Shown here: positions 43,117-54,195 of the stretch, piece after piece
How the letters are laid out: each line of letters begins with the position of its first letter
Numbering within the stretch: position 1 is the first letter of the stretch
Assembly (NCBI GenBank): GCA_034231615.1
Contig: CM067312.1
Location: 5,870,747-5,934,746 of the forward strand
Source of the DNA: Meghimatium bilineatum
Taxonomy: Eukaryota > Mollusca > Gastropoda > Stylommatophora > Philomycidae
Length of the DNA stretch: 64,000 nucleotides
Direction of reading: 5' to 3'
Notes under the pieces: model-generated
Told to the model about the DNA's origin: nothing
Seen by the model: the letters and a program-made list of their open reading frames with translations, nothing else
The model's database searches: none
Position numbers and translations under genes: made by a program

Positions 43117-43351
43117 TCCGCACACTCACAGATGTAACATCTGCAAACAGTCCGCACACTCACAGATGTAACATCTGCAAACAGTCCGCACACTCACATA
43201 TGTAACATCTGCAAACAGTCCGCACACTCACAGATGTAACATCTGCAAACAGTCCGCACACTCACAGATGTAACATCTGCAAACAGTCCGCACACTCACA
43301 GATGTAACATCTGCAAACAGTCCGCACACATACAGATGTAACATCTGCAAA
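43117..43351. repeat. 34-bp minisatellite inside the endonuclease reading frame, ~7 copies
   Basis: Units of tccgcacactcacagatgta plus acatctgcaaacag. Each holds the 15-bp palindrome cagatgtaacatctg. The first unit is the element's own coding sequence for VRTLTDVTSA. Confidence 0.95.
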
Positions 43352-43885
43352 GAGATCAGAAAGAAGAACAGCGCAAGTTGCAGAGGAATTGTCCAGATAC
43401 AAGCCCGGCATTGTAGCACTGAGAGAAACGAGATTACCGGATGAAGGCCATCTTGCAAAAAGTGGGGGAGGGTATACATTTTTTAGTGGTTGCAAAATCT
43501 CAAAGTGATGGGAATCAGGAGTTGGAGCCGATCTTGTACAGAGGCTCCCAAATCTTCCCCTGGAACTAAGCGACCGTCTCATGACATTACGCATTTAACT
43601 GGGAAAGAAGAAATACGCAACCTTAGTTAGCGCCTATACTTCGATAATAACAAACCAAGGTGAAGAAAAAGATACATTCTATGAGAAACTTGATGCAGTG
43701 ATATCATTAACACCAAAATCACACACAATTATCGTTCTGGATGACTTTGCAAGAGTTGGAAATTAGCATCAGTTCTGGAACATAGTCCTAGAAAAGTATG
43801 AGATCGGTAAATGCTACAGCAGTGCAGATATCTTGAGACTGTGATTCACCCATGATCTCATTGTCACCAACTCAGTCTTTCGTAT

Positions 43886-43985
43886 TCATACACGCGAGAA
43901 GACATCATGGATATCGTATGCCTACACGGGAGAAGACAACATGGATATCGTATGCCTACACGGGAGAAGACATCATGGCTCTTCA
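43886..43985. repeat. 34-bp triplication inside the same endonuclease
   Basis: Three copies of acacgggagaagacaacatg plus gatatcgtatgcct, expanding the REKTSW segment. Two extra units (68 bases) shift the frame. Confidence 0.9.
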
Positions 43986-44580
43986 GTGCCTCAAAATCCA
44001 CGCTCTAAACAGTGGTACCTGATAGATTATGCCATCACTAGAAGGAGGGACATGAGAGACCTACGTATAACTAAAGCCATATGTGAAGCAAAATTCTGAA
44101 CTAGCCACAGACTGATAGTGTCCAAATTCTATTTTTACATCATGCGACAGAGGCGTCCTCAAGGATATACAGTAATGAAACGCTTGGAAACTGGAAAATT
44201 GAAAAAAAAACCTCAGCACAGCAACGAACTTCTCTCAGGACCTGGACACAAAACTAAAAGACGTGAACCTGGAAGACTAATGTTCAGGATAGATGGGAAT
44301 CTTTCTGAAACATTCCTTTATGCTACGGCTAAGGAACATTTACGTCTGAAGATGCACAAAAATCAAGACTGGTTCGATGACAGTGACATAGAATTTACCA
44401 CACTGCTTGAGGAAAAGATACAATATTTGAGCCGACATTCTGCAGGATCACCACTCATGCTTAACGCTGATGAGTCAGTCCTGTCTACAGAAAATAACCC
44501 AGATCCTAGAACGATGACCAAAACATTTCGAAGCAGTTTTAAATACGCCCTGAGCCTACAGTGAAGAAGCAATACATCGC

Positions 44581-45118
44581 ATGCCACAATACAACAACAT
44601 AACAGAAGGGGTTAACTGTCAAATCAAATTCGACCGCGATCAATATATTCCGCGGCGATCAACAAATTCTAATGATTTAAACTCAGTTTGTCATTTTCAA
44701 TGTAATTAGGTCTCGAACCTCGACCTTGTAGATGACGTAGCCAATATCATGTATCGTAAATTATGATGTGTGTTATTTATATGGGGCTAAATTAGCGTTA
44801 CTAAGTCGGGAAACAATACAGGTGGTCGACAGGATAGCTAAATGAAATCGACAGCTTTGTTCTGAATCACCGTATCTGTTTATTTCCTTTCTGTACATTT
44901 GCCTCGTAATACCCATGTCCTCTCATTTCTAGTACTGGATTGTTTCCTGAAACCAGAATATAATCTCTTGATTTCCGTTAAGTTAACTTCCTGACCCCAG
45001 CGTGTGAGCTCCACCACAGTAGATTCGGCAATCATTTTCATACATTTTATTATAATTCATTGGGGCATGATCTGCACATTTTTAGTTGAGTGACTGGAGA
45101 ATTTACTATACCGGGAAT
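44581..45118. other. Unassigned
   Basis: No recognised feature. Confidence 0.5.
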
Positions 45119-45119
45119 T

Positions 45120-45418
45120 GAGAATAAACAATTGGTAAGTATGTACTAAGTTGCCCCTTCTTCAAATAAAGAATTGGTAAGTATGTACTAAGTTGCCCCT
45201 TCTCCAAATAAAGAATTGGTAAGTATGTACTAAGTTGCCCCTTCTTCAAATAAACAATTGGTAAGTATGTACTAAGTTGCCCCTTCTCCAAATAAAGAAT
45301 TGGTAAGTATGTACTAAGTTGCCCCTTCTTCAAATAAAGAATTGGTAAGTATGTACTAAGTTGCCCCTTCTCCAAATAAAGAATTGGTAAGTATGTACTA
45401 AGTTGCCCCATCTCCAAA
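45120..45418. repeat. 42-bp minisatellite, 7 copies, alternating types
   Basis: Units contain gaattggtaagtatgtacta and agttgccccttct. The junction alternates ttcttcaaa / ttctccaaa from copy to copy, giving an 84-bp higher-order unit. Confidence 0.96.
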
Positions 45419-45466
45419 ATCTAAATTCTTTTTCTCATCATCGTCAGCGTTGGTGACTTCCGCATG

Positions 45467-45476
45467 GGGGGGGGGC
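45467..45476. repeat. Poly(G) run
   Basis: Ten consecutive G after gcat. Confidence 0.85.
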
Positions 45477-45705
45477 GTGAAGTAAGATGTGCTACTGTTT
45501 TTACAGCGGAGCTGGGTTATGTGCGACTTTCAGTCCACATCATCCGACTTTGGCATGACTATTTCAAGTGAGCTTCCCTAGCCTGTAACAACCTTCCTCT
45601 CTGATGCCAGTCAGTTTATCAACTCTGTGCCGTGACGGTTTATCACCCATTGTGCTCTTAGAGTTTACAGGTCAAATTGTGTCCCCGGGTAGCAGTTTCG
45701 GAGTA

Positions 45706-45846
45706 AATTGTGAACATGTATTTATACTTGAGGAACTGTGAACAGGGATTTATACTTGAGGAAACTGTGAACAGGGATTTATACTTGAGGAAACTGTGAA
45801 CAGGGATTAATACTTGAGACAACTGTGAACTGCTTCGAAATGTTTA
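45706..45846. repeat. ~29-bp tandem repeat, 4-5 copies
   Basis: Units of tgaacagggatttatacttg plus aggaaactg; edges diverge. Confidence 0.92.
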
Positions 45847-47276
45847 TACTTGAGTAGACAACATCTATCTCTAATGAGTGTTCCGCTGTTAGTAAACCTG
45901 TCTTGCGTAATTATACGTCATTGTCCCCTGGGTTTTGACTTACTGACCATTATCTGGACTGTGAGCCTGGGATTCTGTTATCGGATATTGCTCGAACACC
46001 GCGTCCAAGTTTGAGCTTCTACCCACAATTTCTCCGTACCGGGACCTTATAGTACCCTCATGACTATGCTTTCATATGAAAACCACATGACTTGCTTCAG
46101 GAAGGCGGATCAAGATTTGTTCTCGAACATGAACATTGCTTTCGATATGATATCCATGTTTTCTCGTAATTATCAAGAGCCACTGCGGTCTAGCTATGTC
46201 CTACCTTCGCATGTACTCAAAAGAAGATCTACAGACTTGCTAAGATTCTTTACAGACGTGCTGTTTTCTCCTTCGTGAGCTTTCGGACATGACGACTTGA
46301 CACTCCAGACAGGTCGCTGTCTTATACTGCTGTAACAATGTAAGGTGAGGGCCGAGATGTTCTATCAGGAGATATTGTACACCTTGTGCAAACGTTTCTC
46401 AGTCCATCATACACTGCATTGACATGACGTGATCAATCAAGGGTTAGCCAAATTTCTCCGATGGAGCTTCGAAGCAATGTTTCCAAGGAGCAAAACGAAG
46501 GTTTGCTTGTAAGATCTTTGTTACCAACCTTGGGAATGCACGAGAACATTGCATATCCCCTTGCACTCTGTATGCAATCTTATTAGTAGACATTTACCGC
46601 TAATTTATTATGGTGGTGGTGTTGCGGTCGGGATTGAACGCTTCCCGGTGTCCAGTGTTTCAGCCGTCAGTGAGAAGAATATTAAAAAACAATAAACAAT
46701 ATAATTTCGAAGTCACAATCTAAAAAAACAACAACAGTAGCCATGTATTTAGTTATATCAGATATGCACTATAAACTCCTCGGAGCACTCATGAGAAAAT
46801 TACGTTCTACAAAGAAGCGTTGACAGTTTCAGAATTAAATGCAGGCGCTGAAGAATCACTGCCAGGACAAAAGATAAGCTAACACACACTCACAGGAAGA
46901 AATATATTGGTTATTATATCTTACTTTTCTCCGTATTCTATCCCCCCACCCACCCCCATCCCCGAATGTGCACACCCGTTTTATGTCCTCTTTTGTCTTG
47001 TTGAGCTTTGACTACCCATTTTTAAATCTCTTTACTTTGACTTACTATCATCATGTGGTCGGTGTACATAGAGAAGTTAAACTACAGGACAACAGAGAGT
47101 ATAATATAACATTAAAGTGTCATGATCGCCAATGCCTGCATTATACCTGTCAACTGAAAGAATACGTAACCATCACTAATCTCTTTTACAATACATATAC
47201 AGATGTGATGGGTGTCAGGAACTTGTACAGATTCGTGTTAAGATAATGCAATCTGGATAATGATGTAAAATCGTAG
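45847..47276. other. Unassigned
   Basis: Two open frames of 72 and 92 residues (46060-46278, 46968-47246, plus) have no recognised family. The stretch ggtcgggattgaacgct at 46627-46643 is B-box-like on the minus strand, but no convincing tRNA fold surrounds it. Confidence 0.45.
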
Positions 47277-47392
47277 CTGATTGTGAGAAAATGATTGTGA
47301 ACAAATGATTGTGAACAAATGATTGTGAACAAATGATTGTGAACAAATGATTGTGAGCAAATGATTGTGAACAAATAATTGTTAACAAATGC
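47277..47392. repeat. 14-bp minisatellite, ~8 copies
   Basis: Repeats of aaatgattgtgaac with small changes at the end. Confidence 0.95.
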
Positions 47393-47695
47393 TGACAATT
47401 GCAATTAATTCATGCACTCGTTATGCAGACAAATCTATAATATGTTGACAAACTACCCACAATATTGTGTTGCCGGGACTTGACAGGAGTGCAATGCGCA
47501 TAACGACAATGTTACCTGACATGCATGTTGTAAGAGGATATTAAGGAGGTTTTGGGGTTGGCTGTCCATCACATAGACAGTCGAAGTGATGTAGAAACCT
47601 TGTTGAAGTAAGATATATCACGCCGACTTACGCCGAAATCGTATTCAATCTGTAAACCGCGACACAACACATTTGGTTCTCCGGACTACACCCGA

Positions 47696-47732
47696 CTAGT
47701 GTACGGTAGTTTGAGAACGAGCGCTCAAGAAA
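47696..47732 (+). mobile_element. SINE family A 3'-end relic
   Basis: tacggtagtttgagaacgag then cgctcaagaa resembles the family A 3' terminus; weak. Confidence 0.4.
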
Positions 47733-47901
47733 TACATAGTTTTTCGCATTGTAATTAACACAGAGCACATATATTTGAAGAGGACAAATGAAGTCCTCTA
47801 GTGGCAGACTAAGAAAATCATAATATATGTACATCAGAGGCACAACAAAAATATTTTCAAATATATTTACCGCTGGGCAATTTGGTGAAATCAATCATGA
47901 T

Positions 47902-48052
47902 CTTGGGCCTGCTAAGATCTCATGCCCTTGGACCTGCTATGATGACATGACCTTGGACCTGCTATGATGACATGCCCGTGGACCTGCTATGATATCATAC
48001 CCTTGGGCCTGCTGTGACGTCAAGACCTTGGCCCTGCTATGGTCCCACGCAT
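47902..48052. repeat. 26-bp minisatellite, ~6 copies
   Basis: Units of cttggacctgctatgatgac plus atgacc, with several substitutions. Confidence 0.93.
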
Positions 48053-48269
48053 TCCAAGGTGCATAGGCAAGCGACAAGGATTTTCTGTTGAGTCAATCCT
48101 CCAATATGTTCTCACTATCGTTCAATGTGATTCCTATTTCATCAAATCCTTTCTTGTCTTTCTTATCTCTACGTGAGGGTTTCCCTGCTTCCTTTCCCCC
48201 TGTCGGTTCCATGTTATTGATCGTCTAGATATGTCTTTTCTTATATGACAATTATGCGTGGAGTTGAAG

Positions 48270-49145
48270 AACAATTATACTAACGGATGCTCGTTCAGTA
48301 TGAAATTAACTCATTCAATGGCTGTCTATTACAGAAACAAGACCCAGAAGACCACCAAAAATTGTTTGGCCCATGTGGAGATATCTGCTCTAACTATACA
48401 GCAGAAATAATAGCAATTGAGAAAGCTCCGAATTGAATTATTGTGGACTTTTGAGAACGGAACTACTCCACCTGAAGACATAGTCATCGACTCAAAATCA
48501 GCACTCCAAGCCTTGGAGACCAAAACAACACCCCCTGGTTGCAATATCAACAGACAAATTGACCAGCTGTCCACATCATATGGTGCAGAAGTCACCCTCC
48601 AATGGATACCTGGCCATACCGGAGTCCTTGGAAACTAAATGGCTGATAAATTAGCTAAGAAAGGTGCTGCCGCCCCCCCCCCAGTTTTTCCCAGAAAATC
48701 TCCCTACAAACATGCAAACAAATCCTAAAAAACAACTACAGACAAGAATGGTTACAACAGTGGTCCAGCTCAAAGACTGGACACTTACTATATGAACACC
48801 AACATAAACCCAACCCAATGGATCCTCTGAAACAACTCGAGCGAGCAAACCAGAGTCTCACATTCCAACTAAGAACAGGCCACGCCCCAGTTAATAAAAA
48901 CCTGAACAGAATAAACCCATTACACGAACCAAATTACAGACACTGCAACGCACAAGAAGAGACTGTTGAACACCTACTACTGCAGTGCCCAAAACTAACA
49001 GACATCCGACAAGAACTATTACCACCACTTCCAGCTAGACACAAAACACTCTACACAACTGCACCACAACTGAGGAAAACATGTGCATTCGCCAGAAGGG
49101 CTATGGGCTGTCAAGAGCTTCCTGCTCACAGTGAAAGAGATTGAA
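48270..49145 (+). pseudogene. I-like LINE: RNase H domain and C-terminal cysteine module
   Basis: RNase H signatures occur in order: LTDGCS-like start, ICSNYTAEIIAIEKA (catalytic Glu), DSKSALQAL (catalytic Asp), and WIPGHTGVLGN followed by MADKLAKKGA. A TAA (48636-48638) lies where relatives read the E of GNEMAD. After a frameshift at the C-run 48673-48682 comes the tail QTCKQILKNNYRQEWLQQW, LRTGHAPVNKNLNRI and RHCNAQEETVEHLLLQCPKL, then the stop. RNase H with this C-terminal Cys module is typical of I/Jockey-group LINEs. Two more frame changes (near 48420 and 48680) show decay. The element ends with (ATC)n at 49146-49167. Confidence 0.88.
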
Positions 49146-49167
49146 TCATCATCATCATCATCATTAC
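49146..49167. repeat. (ATC)n, LINE 3' tail
   Basis: Six ATC triplets directly after the stop codon of the preceding LINE. Confidence 0.9.
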
Positions 49168-49339
49168 AGAAACAATTTCACAAAGTACACAATACATCAA
49201 CAGTTTTTCTTTTTCAATGAATCAATCAAGTGTCCCGACGAGTGGCAAAGGCGATCAAACCTCTTCACAACTCTCTGTATTTTGTGTTGCTACTAAATTC
49301 ATTTAGTGACACTCGCTCATGTCACTGTGACAGTTGATC

Positions 49340-50038
49340 CATCAGTCTCTCTCTTTGTTTTCCTATGTTATATTCTCTCTATTTGTTTTCCTATGTTATA
49401 TTCTCTCTATTTGTTTTCTTCTGTTATATTCTATCTCTTTGTTTTCCTCTATATATTCTCTTTGTTTTCCTTTGTTATATTCTCTCTCTTTGTTTTCCTT
49501 TGTTATATTCTCTCTCTCTTTGTTTTCCTCTGTTATATTCTCTCTCTTTGTTTTCCTCTGTTATATTCTCTCTCTTTGTTTTCCTCTGTTATATTCGCTC
49601 TCTTTGTTTCCTCTGTATATTCTCTCTGTGTTTTCCTCTGTATATTCTCTCTCTTTGTTTTCCTATGTTATATTCTCTCTCTTTGTTTTCCTCTGTTATA
49701 TTCTCTCTCTTTGTTTTCCTCTGTTATATTCTCTCTCTTTGTTTTCCTCTGTATATTCTCTCTCTTTGTTTTCCTCTGTATATTCTCTCTCTTTGTTTTC
49801 CTCTGTATATTCTCTCTATTTGTTTTCCTGTGTATATTCTCTCTCTTTGTTTTCCTCTGTATATTCTCTCTCTTTGTTTTCCTCTTTATATTCTCTCTCT
49901 TTGTTTTCCTATGTTATATTCTCTCTCTTTGTTTTCCTCTGTATATTCTCTCTCTTTGTTTTCCTCTGTATATTCTCTCTCTTTGTTTCCCTCTGTATAT
50001 TCTCTCTCTTTGTTTTCCTATGTTATATTCTATTTCTT
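49340..50038. repeat. CT-rich minisatellite, 26-30-bp units, ~25 copies
   Basis: Units of tctctctctttgttttcctc followed by tgtatat or tgttatat. The two endings give two length classes that occur in runs. Long hydrophobic open frames (SLFVFLC, LSLCFPL) in all three plus frames are artefacts. Confidence 0.97.
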
Positions 50039-50139
50039 TGATCATTCCTTCGGTTTAATAAATGTGAAAATTTTGCTCTTCATGTCAGGCGCACTAAAAA
50101 TCTGGACTGCATCTAATTATTGCTATAATTCTTCTTTTT

Positions 50140-50520
50140 TTTAATTCCGGCATCTTTGAGGACTTCTACATTAGTTTTCTTGGCTGTCCATGGAATTTTC
50201 AGCATTATTCGCATAAACTACATCTCAGTTGCCTCCAGCTGACTTTGGCTTGTTTTTGCGTATTCTTCTTTTTGTGCGTAATGAAGAATTGGTTCGAAAT
50301 AACATAACATCATTAGAACTGGCATAAGCGGTGATAGTTCTTCATTCAACAGAATATTTCTCACTTTATGGAAACATTGATGTTGCTTGTTCTTCTCTTC
50401 ATTTCGACGGAGCAAGCTCCGACAATCTGATGTTAAAATAGTGCCAAGATACTTAAATACGATACTTGACTTGCGCAAGTCTAATACAAAGATCAACATA
50501 CTTTACTACTTCTAAATGCT
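50140..50520 (-). pseudogene. LINE family C, fragment
   Basis: Minus strand: FKYLGTILTSDCR, FHKVRNILLNEEL, CYFEPILHYA, SQSQLEATEM, then MLKIPWTAKKTNVEVLKDAG. Block order as in 13240-13812. A stop follows EATEM, and no tail is found. Confidence 0.85.
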
Positions 50521-51084
50521 TCGCCATATTAATTACAGAAAATAAAGACTTTTAAAAGACATTTTTCATGGAAGGTAATATAGATGACATTTTAATGTAT
50601 ACATAAAAACAGCGTCGTTTGTTCCAACGAACTAACACCTACATAGAATTTGTTTGAACAAGATTGCAAAGCGTATGAGGAAATGGCTTTAAACGGTTCA
50701 GTGCAAACACAACCACATTAGGTTATTGAACGGCACGATCATTTTGTGCCGGGGTTGCCATATTGTGTACTTCATGGTAAATTTGTTTGTCAACTTTAGA
50801 AAATTTGAAATGTTATTTACAATAGAAATTATGTTTTAGACATTTTGTATTTTTTGATAAATTAAAATTTATCAATTTGACCCTTTTCGTGTTTCAATGT
50901 ATGACAATATGAAAGAATGTTCATACCAGCAACAGATGTCGGTGTTGGTAGATTTGGTTCTTATAATTGATGTCAAAACGAATACAAAGAATTTAATGCT
51001 ACTTAATCTTCTAGAATCAATAATTAGAATATTGTGTCACGATTTAAACCTTTCACCTACTGAAATATTGCCATCGGTAATCTA
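50521..51084. other. Unassigned AT-rich DNA
   Basis: No recognised feature; the 103-residue frame from 50897 overlaps the SINE that follows. Confidence 0.5.
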
Positions 51085-51300
51085 CTACAGCCCGTATCTG
51101 TGGCGATGTGGTACAGAGCGCGTCTGTGACGGGCAACTTACCGAGTTCGATCCCCATCACAGGCAATTGTGCATCCGGTCCGTTCAGAAAGCAATGGCAA
51201 ACTACTGAACATATTTATATTGCCTAGAAAATAACTACAGTCAAAAATTGCTGGGTTGATGGCTACGTCCTGAATAGGATACGCTACCATTTTCAATCTA
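51085..51300 (+). mobile_element. SINE family C, best copy (tRNA-derived)
   Basis: A clear internal polymerase III promoter: A box tggcgatgtggta (51101) and B box gagttcgatcccc (51143), about 40 bases apart as in a tRNA. The body follows: gcaattgtgcatccgg, agaaagcaatggcaaactac, atatttatattgcctagaaa, aaaattgctgggttgatg. It aligns with 16786-16985. I did not find clear target-site duplications. Confidence 0.85.
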
Positions 51301-51304
51301 CTAC

Positions 51305-51500
51305 AGGCAACAGTCGAAGGTGGAAGAAAAAGAGAAAATCACAGAAAATCATTGACAGACATCATCAAATACTGCACAGGTCGGGAAGTTTGTTTCATTC
51401 GTGGTATGCATCAAACGTGGTACCCGTGACGGGTTGTGGAGGACTGTGTATGTTGATGCATCAGATGTGGTCCTCCTGACGGGTTGTGGGCTTATAGATA
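51305..51500 (+). pseudogene. LINE family E, 3' end (decayed)
   Basis: A plus frame gives QATVEGGRKRENHRKSLTDI and IKYCTGR, matching the LQGTVEG...RKxWIDNIKxW segment of family E. Two copies of a gtggt...cctgacgggttgtgg block follow, parallel to the duplicated block at 3720-3800. Confidence 0.55.
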
Positions 51501-51676
51501 TGGCCATAGAATGATATTTTAATTAAATTTCACTTGTTTCAAGCGCGTTTTATTATAATTTTAGATGTTTGTAACGCCTCTACGGCACCCGTAACGGGAC
51601 GTTTAGTTCAGGGTGGAAAGAATGCGGCCATTGTCTTTATTTCAGGCATGTTGTGGAAGGCTATTAAGGAACGTTG

Positions 51677-51690
51677 GGGGGGGGGGGGCT
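51677..51690. repeat. Poly(G) run
   Basis: About 13 consecutive G. Confidence 0.85.
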
Positions 51691-51843
51691 AGGATGACAA
51701 CCTGTCACATGTGAAAAAAATCATCACTGTCCATGCAAATATTGTCTAAAATTCTTTGTTGTGTGTTCTATCAAATGACCACTATGTTTTTTGAAGATCG
51801 AGGCCAGCGGACATTGCACATTTGTCCTTTTGTGACAGATTAC

Positions 51844-52010
51844 TAGTTGTCGGGCAATGCTAGATGTGACATTACTAGTTTGTCGGTCAATGATAGATGT
51901 GACATTGCTAGTTTGTCGGTCAATGATAGATGTGACATTACTAGTTTGTCGGTCAATGATAGATGTGACATTACTAGTTTGTCGGTCAATGATAGATGTG
52001 ACATTACTGC
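51844..52010. repeat. 33-bp minisatellite, 5 copies
   Basis: Units of ttgtcggtcaatgatagatg plus tgacattactag. The first copy is the most diverged. Confidence 0.96.
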
Positions 52011-52071
52011 GGATTTCATAGACGACTGATGAGCCCAGAAGTCTGTGCATCTCTCATAGCAGAACGTGATG

Positions 52072-52232
52072 ATCCTGTGATACTGCCACACCTGTGATTC
52101 TGCCACACCTGTGATACTGCCACACCTGTGATACTGCTACACCTGTGATACTGCCACACCTGTGATACTGCTACACCTGTGATACTGCCACACCTGTGAT
52201 ACTGCCACACCTGTGATACTGCAACACCTGTA
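52072..52232. repeat. 17-bp minisatellite, ~10 copies
   Basis: Units of tgatactgccacacctg with rare changes (ctgcta, ttctg). Confidence 0.96.
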
Positions 52233-53085
52233 ATATCTCTTGTCATGCATACTCATGTTCATAAATATCGTTGCTGTCACATCCATGCCTTTGAAACAAC
52301 GAATATGTCCGAGTATCGCCTCAGTAGCTTAACTGAGAAGAACATGTGTTTATGTCAGATAGGCTATTATCTTTCAAGAGCTACCTGCTCACGGCCGAAG
52401 GGATTTTATAATTATGATCATCACCACAATCCCCATCGAGATCGACAAATTAAAGTGGAGATGTGACTTAGTCCATCCAACGGAGCCAGTAAACTAAGAT
52501 TAGTCGTTCCAACCCTGAGATCGAGCAGGACTACAGTCCTGCCCAGGCAAGCACTGATGCTGAAGTCGGAGATATCAGGCAGAGAAACACACAAGCAGTC
52601 ATTATATCAGAAACACGACTAGATACAATAACAAGAAGAACATCAACATCATCATTATTAGGCTGTGTACACAATTTATGAGTTTTACCCATCTCTACCT
52701 AAATTTTAATCATACAATTTCCAAACTGTTTGGCAACCCTGATCTGTACCTTGTCGCATCATACATGTTATTCTATACCAAATAGGCTTGATCAATAAAT
52801 AATATGTTGAACATAGATATATTATGTACTTACTGTCTGTATAATAAATATGTGTTACTGTCTGTATATTATATGTGTTACTGTCTGTATATTAAATGTG
52901 TTATTGAATATATCCAATTAACGGCGAGCCTGTGTAGCTGTGGAATCGAAGCGAGAACTAATTGATATAGATTTATGGGTCGGTTGAGAGAGCAACAGGA
53001 GGAATACGGCACGTTTGAAGCTCTTGGACAAAGGTAGATTGACTGGCAGGTAGAGTGTGGCAGAAATAGTTATCTGGAAATCGAT
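52233..53085. other. Unassigned; hairpin and short repeats
   Basis: gcaggactacagtcctgc at 52525-52542 is an 18-base near-perfect palindrome. A VIISETRLD-like frame at 52595-52625 resembles the Glu motif of LINE endonucleases but stands alone. 52836-52912 repeats tactgtctgtatatta about three times. Confidence 0.5.
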
Positions 53086-53089
53086 GTAG

Positions 53090-53245
53090 ATATTTCAACG
53101 AATGTAGATATTTCAACGAATGTGAGGATAAAGATATTGAAAACTACATACAGAATAACAAACAGCCAGAGAGATATAGACAACAACATAGAGAATAACA
53201 AACAGCCAGAAATATAAGAGAACAACATACAGAATAACAATCTCT
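53090..53245. repeat. ~40-bp tandem repeat, ~3 copies
   Basis: Units around gaataacaaacagccagaga and acaacatac. Confidence 0.85.
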
Positions 53246-53284
53246 ACTGTCCAAGGAATGCGTAATATTTTTCAAATAAACCAC

Positions 53285-53772
53285 ATTTCCGCTGTCTCCA
53301 ATTATTTTTGTGATGTCTTATTTATTGTCCATGCTTCACTTCCATAGAGTAGCACTGGTTCAATGTAACATTCGAGGACATGTTTTCTAGTATCCATCGA
53401 TATGGACTTGTTGTACAGGATATTTTTCATTTTATGGAATGCTGCTTTTGCTTGTCCTATTCTGCTTATAGTTTCAGTCTTGCATTTACCATCTGAAGTT
53501 ATTAATGTTCCTAAATATTTGAAACTATTCACCTACTGTACGTTTTTCTCATTTAATACTATGTTACTATTTGGTTGGGTACTATTTCCGGATATTTTCA
53601 TTGTCACTGTATTTTTTAATGTTTAAACAAAGACCTTTTTTGTTCACTTTCTATCACCGTCCTGTTTAACAGATCTTGGAGATGCTCTTTCTGCTATTAA
53701 CATAGTATCATCTACATATCGTAGATTATTGATAAAGTGTCCTTCTATTTTAAGATAGACTGACTGATATAT
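53285..53772 (-). pseudogene. LINE family C, RT palm end and C-terminal part
   Basis: From 53772 on the minus strand: NNLRYVDDTMLIAE (the YxDD catalytic motif as YVDD), a shifted LQDLLNRTVIESEQK and KYPEIVPN-like stretch, then FKYLGTLITSDGKCKTE, RIGQAKAAFHKMKNIL and CYIEPVLLYGSEAWTIN, ending in a stop. The only family C copy here that reaches back into the palm. Frameshifts near 53690, 53620 and 53540. Confidence 0.85.
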
Positions 53773-53783
53773 AAATGGATTAT

Positions 53784-53784
53784 T

Positions 53785-53812
<28 letters not shown>
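53784..53812. repeat. (TA)n(TG)n microsatellite
   Basis: About ten TA units then tgtgtgtg. Confidence 0.9.
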
Positions 53813-53815
<3 letters not shown>

Positions 53816-53974
53816 ATGGATTTGGATAAATAAATTTATGGATATACATTTTTTCCTAAATAGATATATACAGTAGAAATATATATAGAAAGTTGGTGGA
53901 TTGATAGATCCATGAGACAGATATAATAAATAGATAGCCAGATAGATATACAGAATTAGACAGACATACAGTTA

Positions 53975-53975
53975 T

Positions 53976-54071
<96 letters not shown>
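53975..54071. repeat. (GATA)n microsatellite
   Basis: About 24 uninterrupted GATA units with degenerate flanks from 53860. Confidence 0.97.
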
Positions 54072-54072
<1 letters not shown>

Positions 54073-54164
54073 CATGCAGACAAAGAGACGTACACACTTA
54101 ATGATATGTGTCACACTAACAAACAACGCCTCACACACAAAACTACACCTCTGTCTCATAGACA

Positions 54165-54195
54165 AAACAAACAAACAAACAAACAAACAAACAAA
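54165..54195. repeat. (CAAA)n microsatellite
   Basis: About seven CAAA units. Confidence 0.93.

Larger units (their letters stand above)
43085..44580 (+). pseudogene. LINE family A endonuclease domain (APE type) and linker
   Basis: Plus strand: GTWNVRTL (43104; contains the conserved Asn), RSERRTAQVAEEL, PGIVALRETRLPDEG (catalytic Glu), GGYTFFSG, GVGADLVQ, SHTIIVLDDFARVG (Asp kept; the usual N of DFNAR lost), EKYEIGKCYSS, HDLIVTNSVFRIHTREKTSW, LIDYAITRRRDMRDLRITKA and SHRLIVSKF. Next comes the linker WFDDSDIEFTTLLEEKIQYL that precedes the RT. It is a CFDP2-like apurinic endonuclease, the 5' half of the elements whose C-termini lie at 2414, 27321 and 36050. Stops after KISK, LRI, VGN, ILRL and KF, and two 34-bp tandem expansions, inactivate it. 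The RT itself is missing. Confidence 0.9.

Noticed and set aside
46620..46680. tRNA-like head on the minus strand
   Set aside because: Only a B-box-like word is visible; arms do not pair convincingly and no second copy was found.
49306..50144. Three overlapping ~250-residue hydrophobic frames resembling membrane proteins
   Set aside because: CT-rich minisatellite. All three plus frames are open and give Phe/Leu/Ser-rich repeats; no gene structure.
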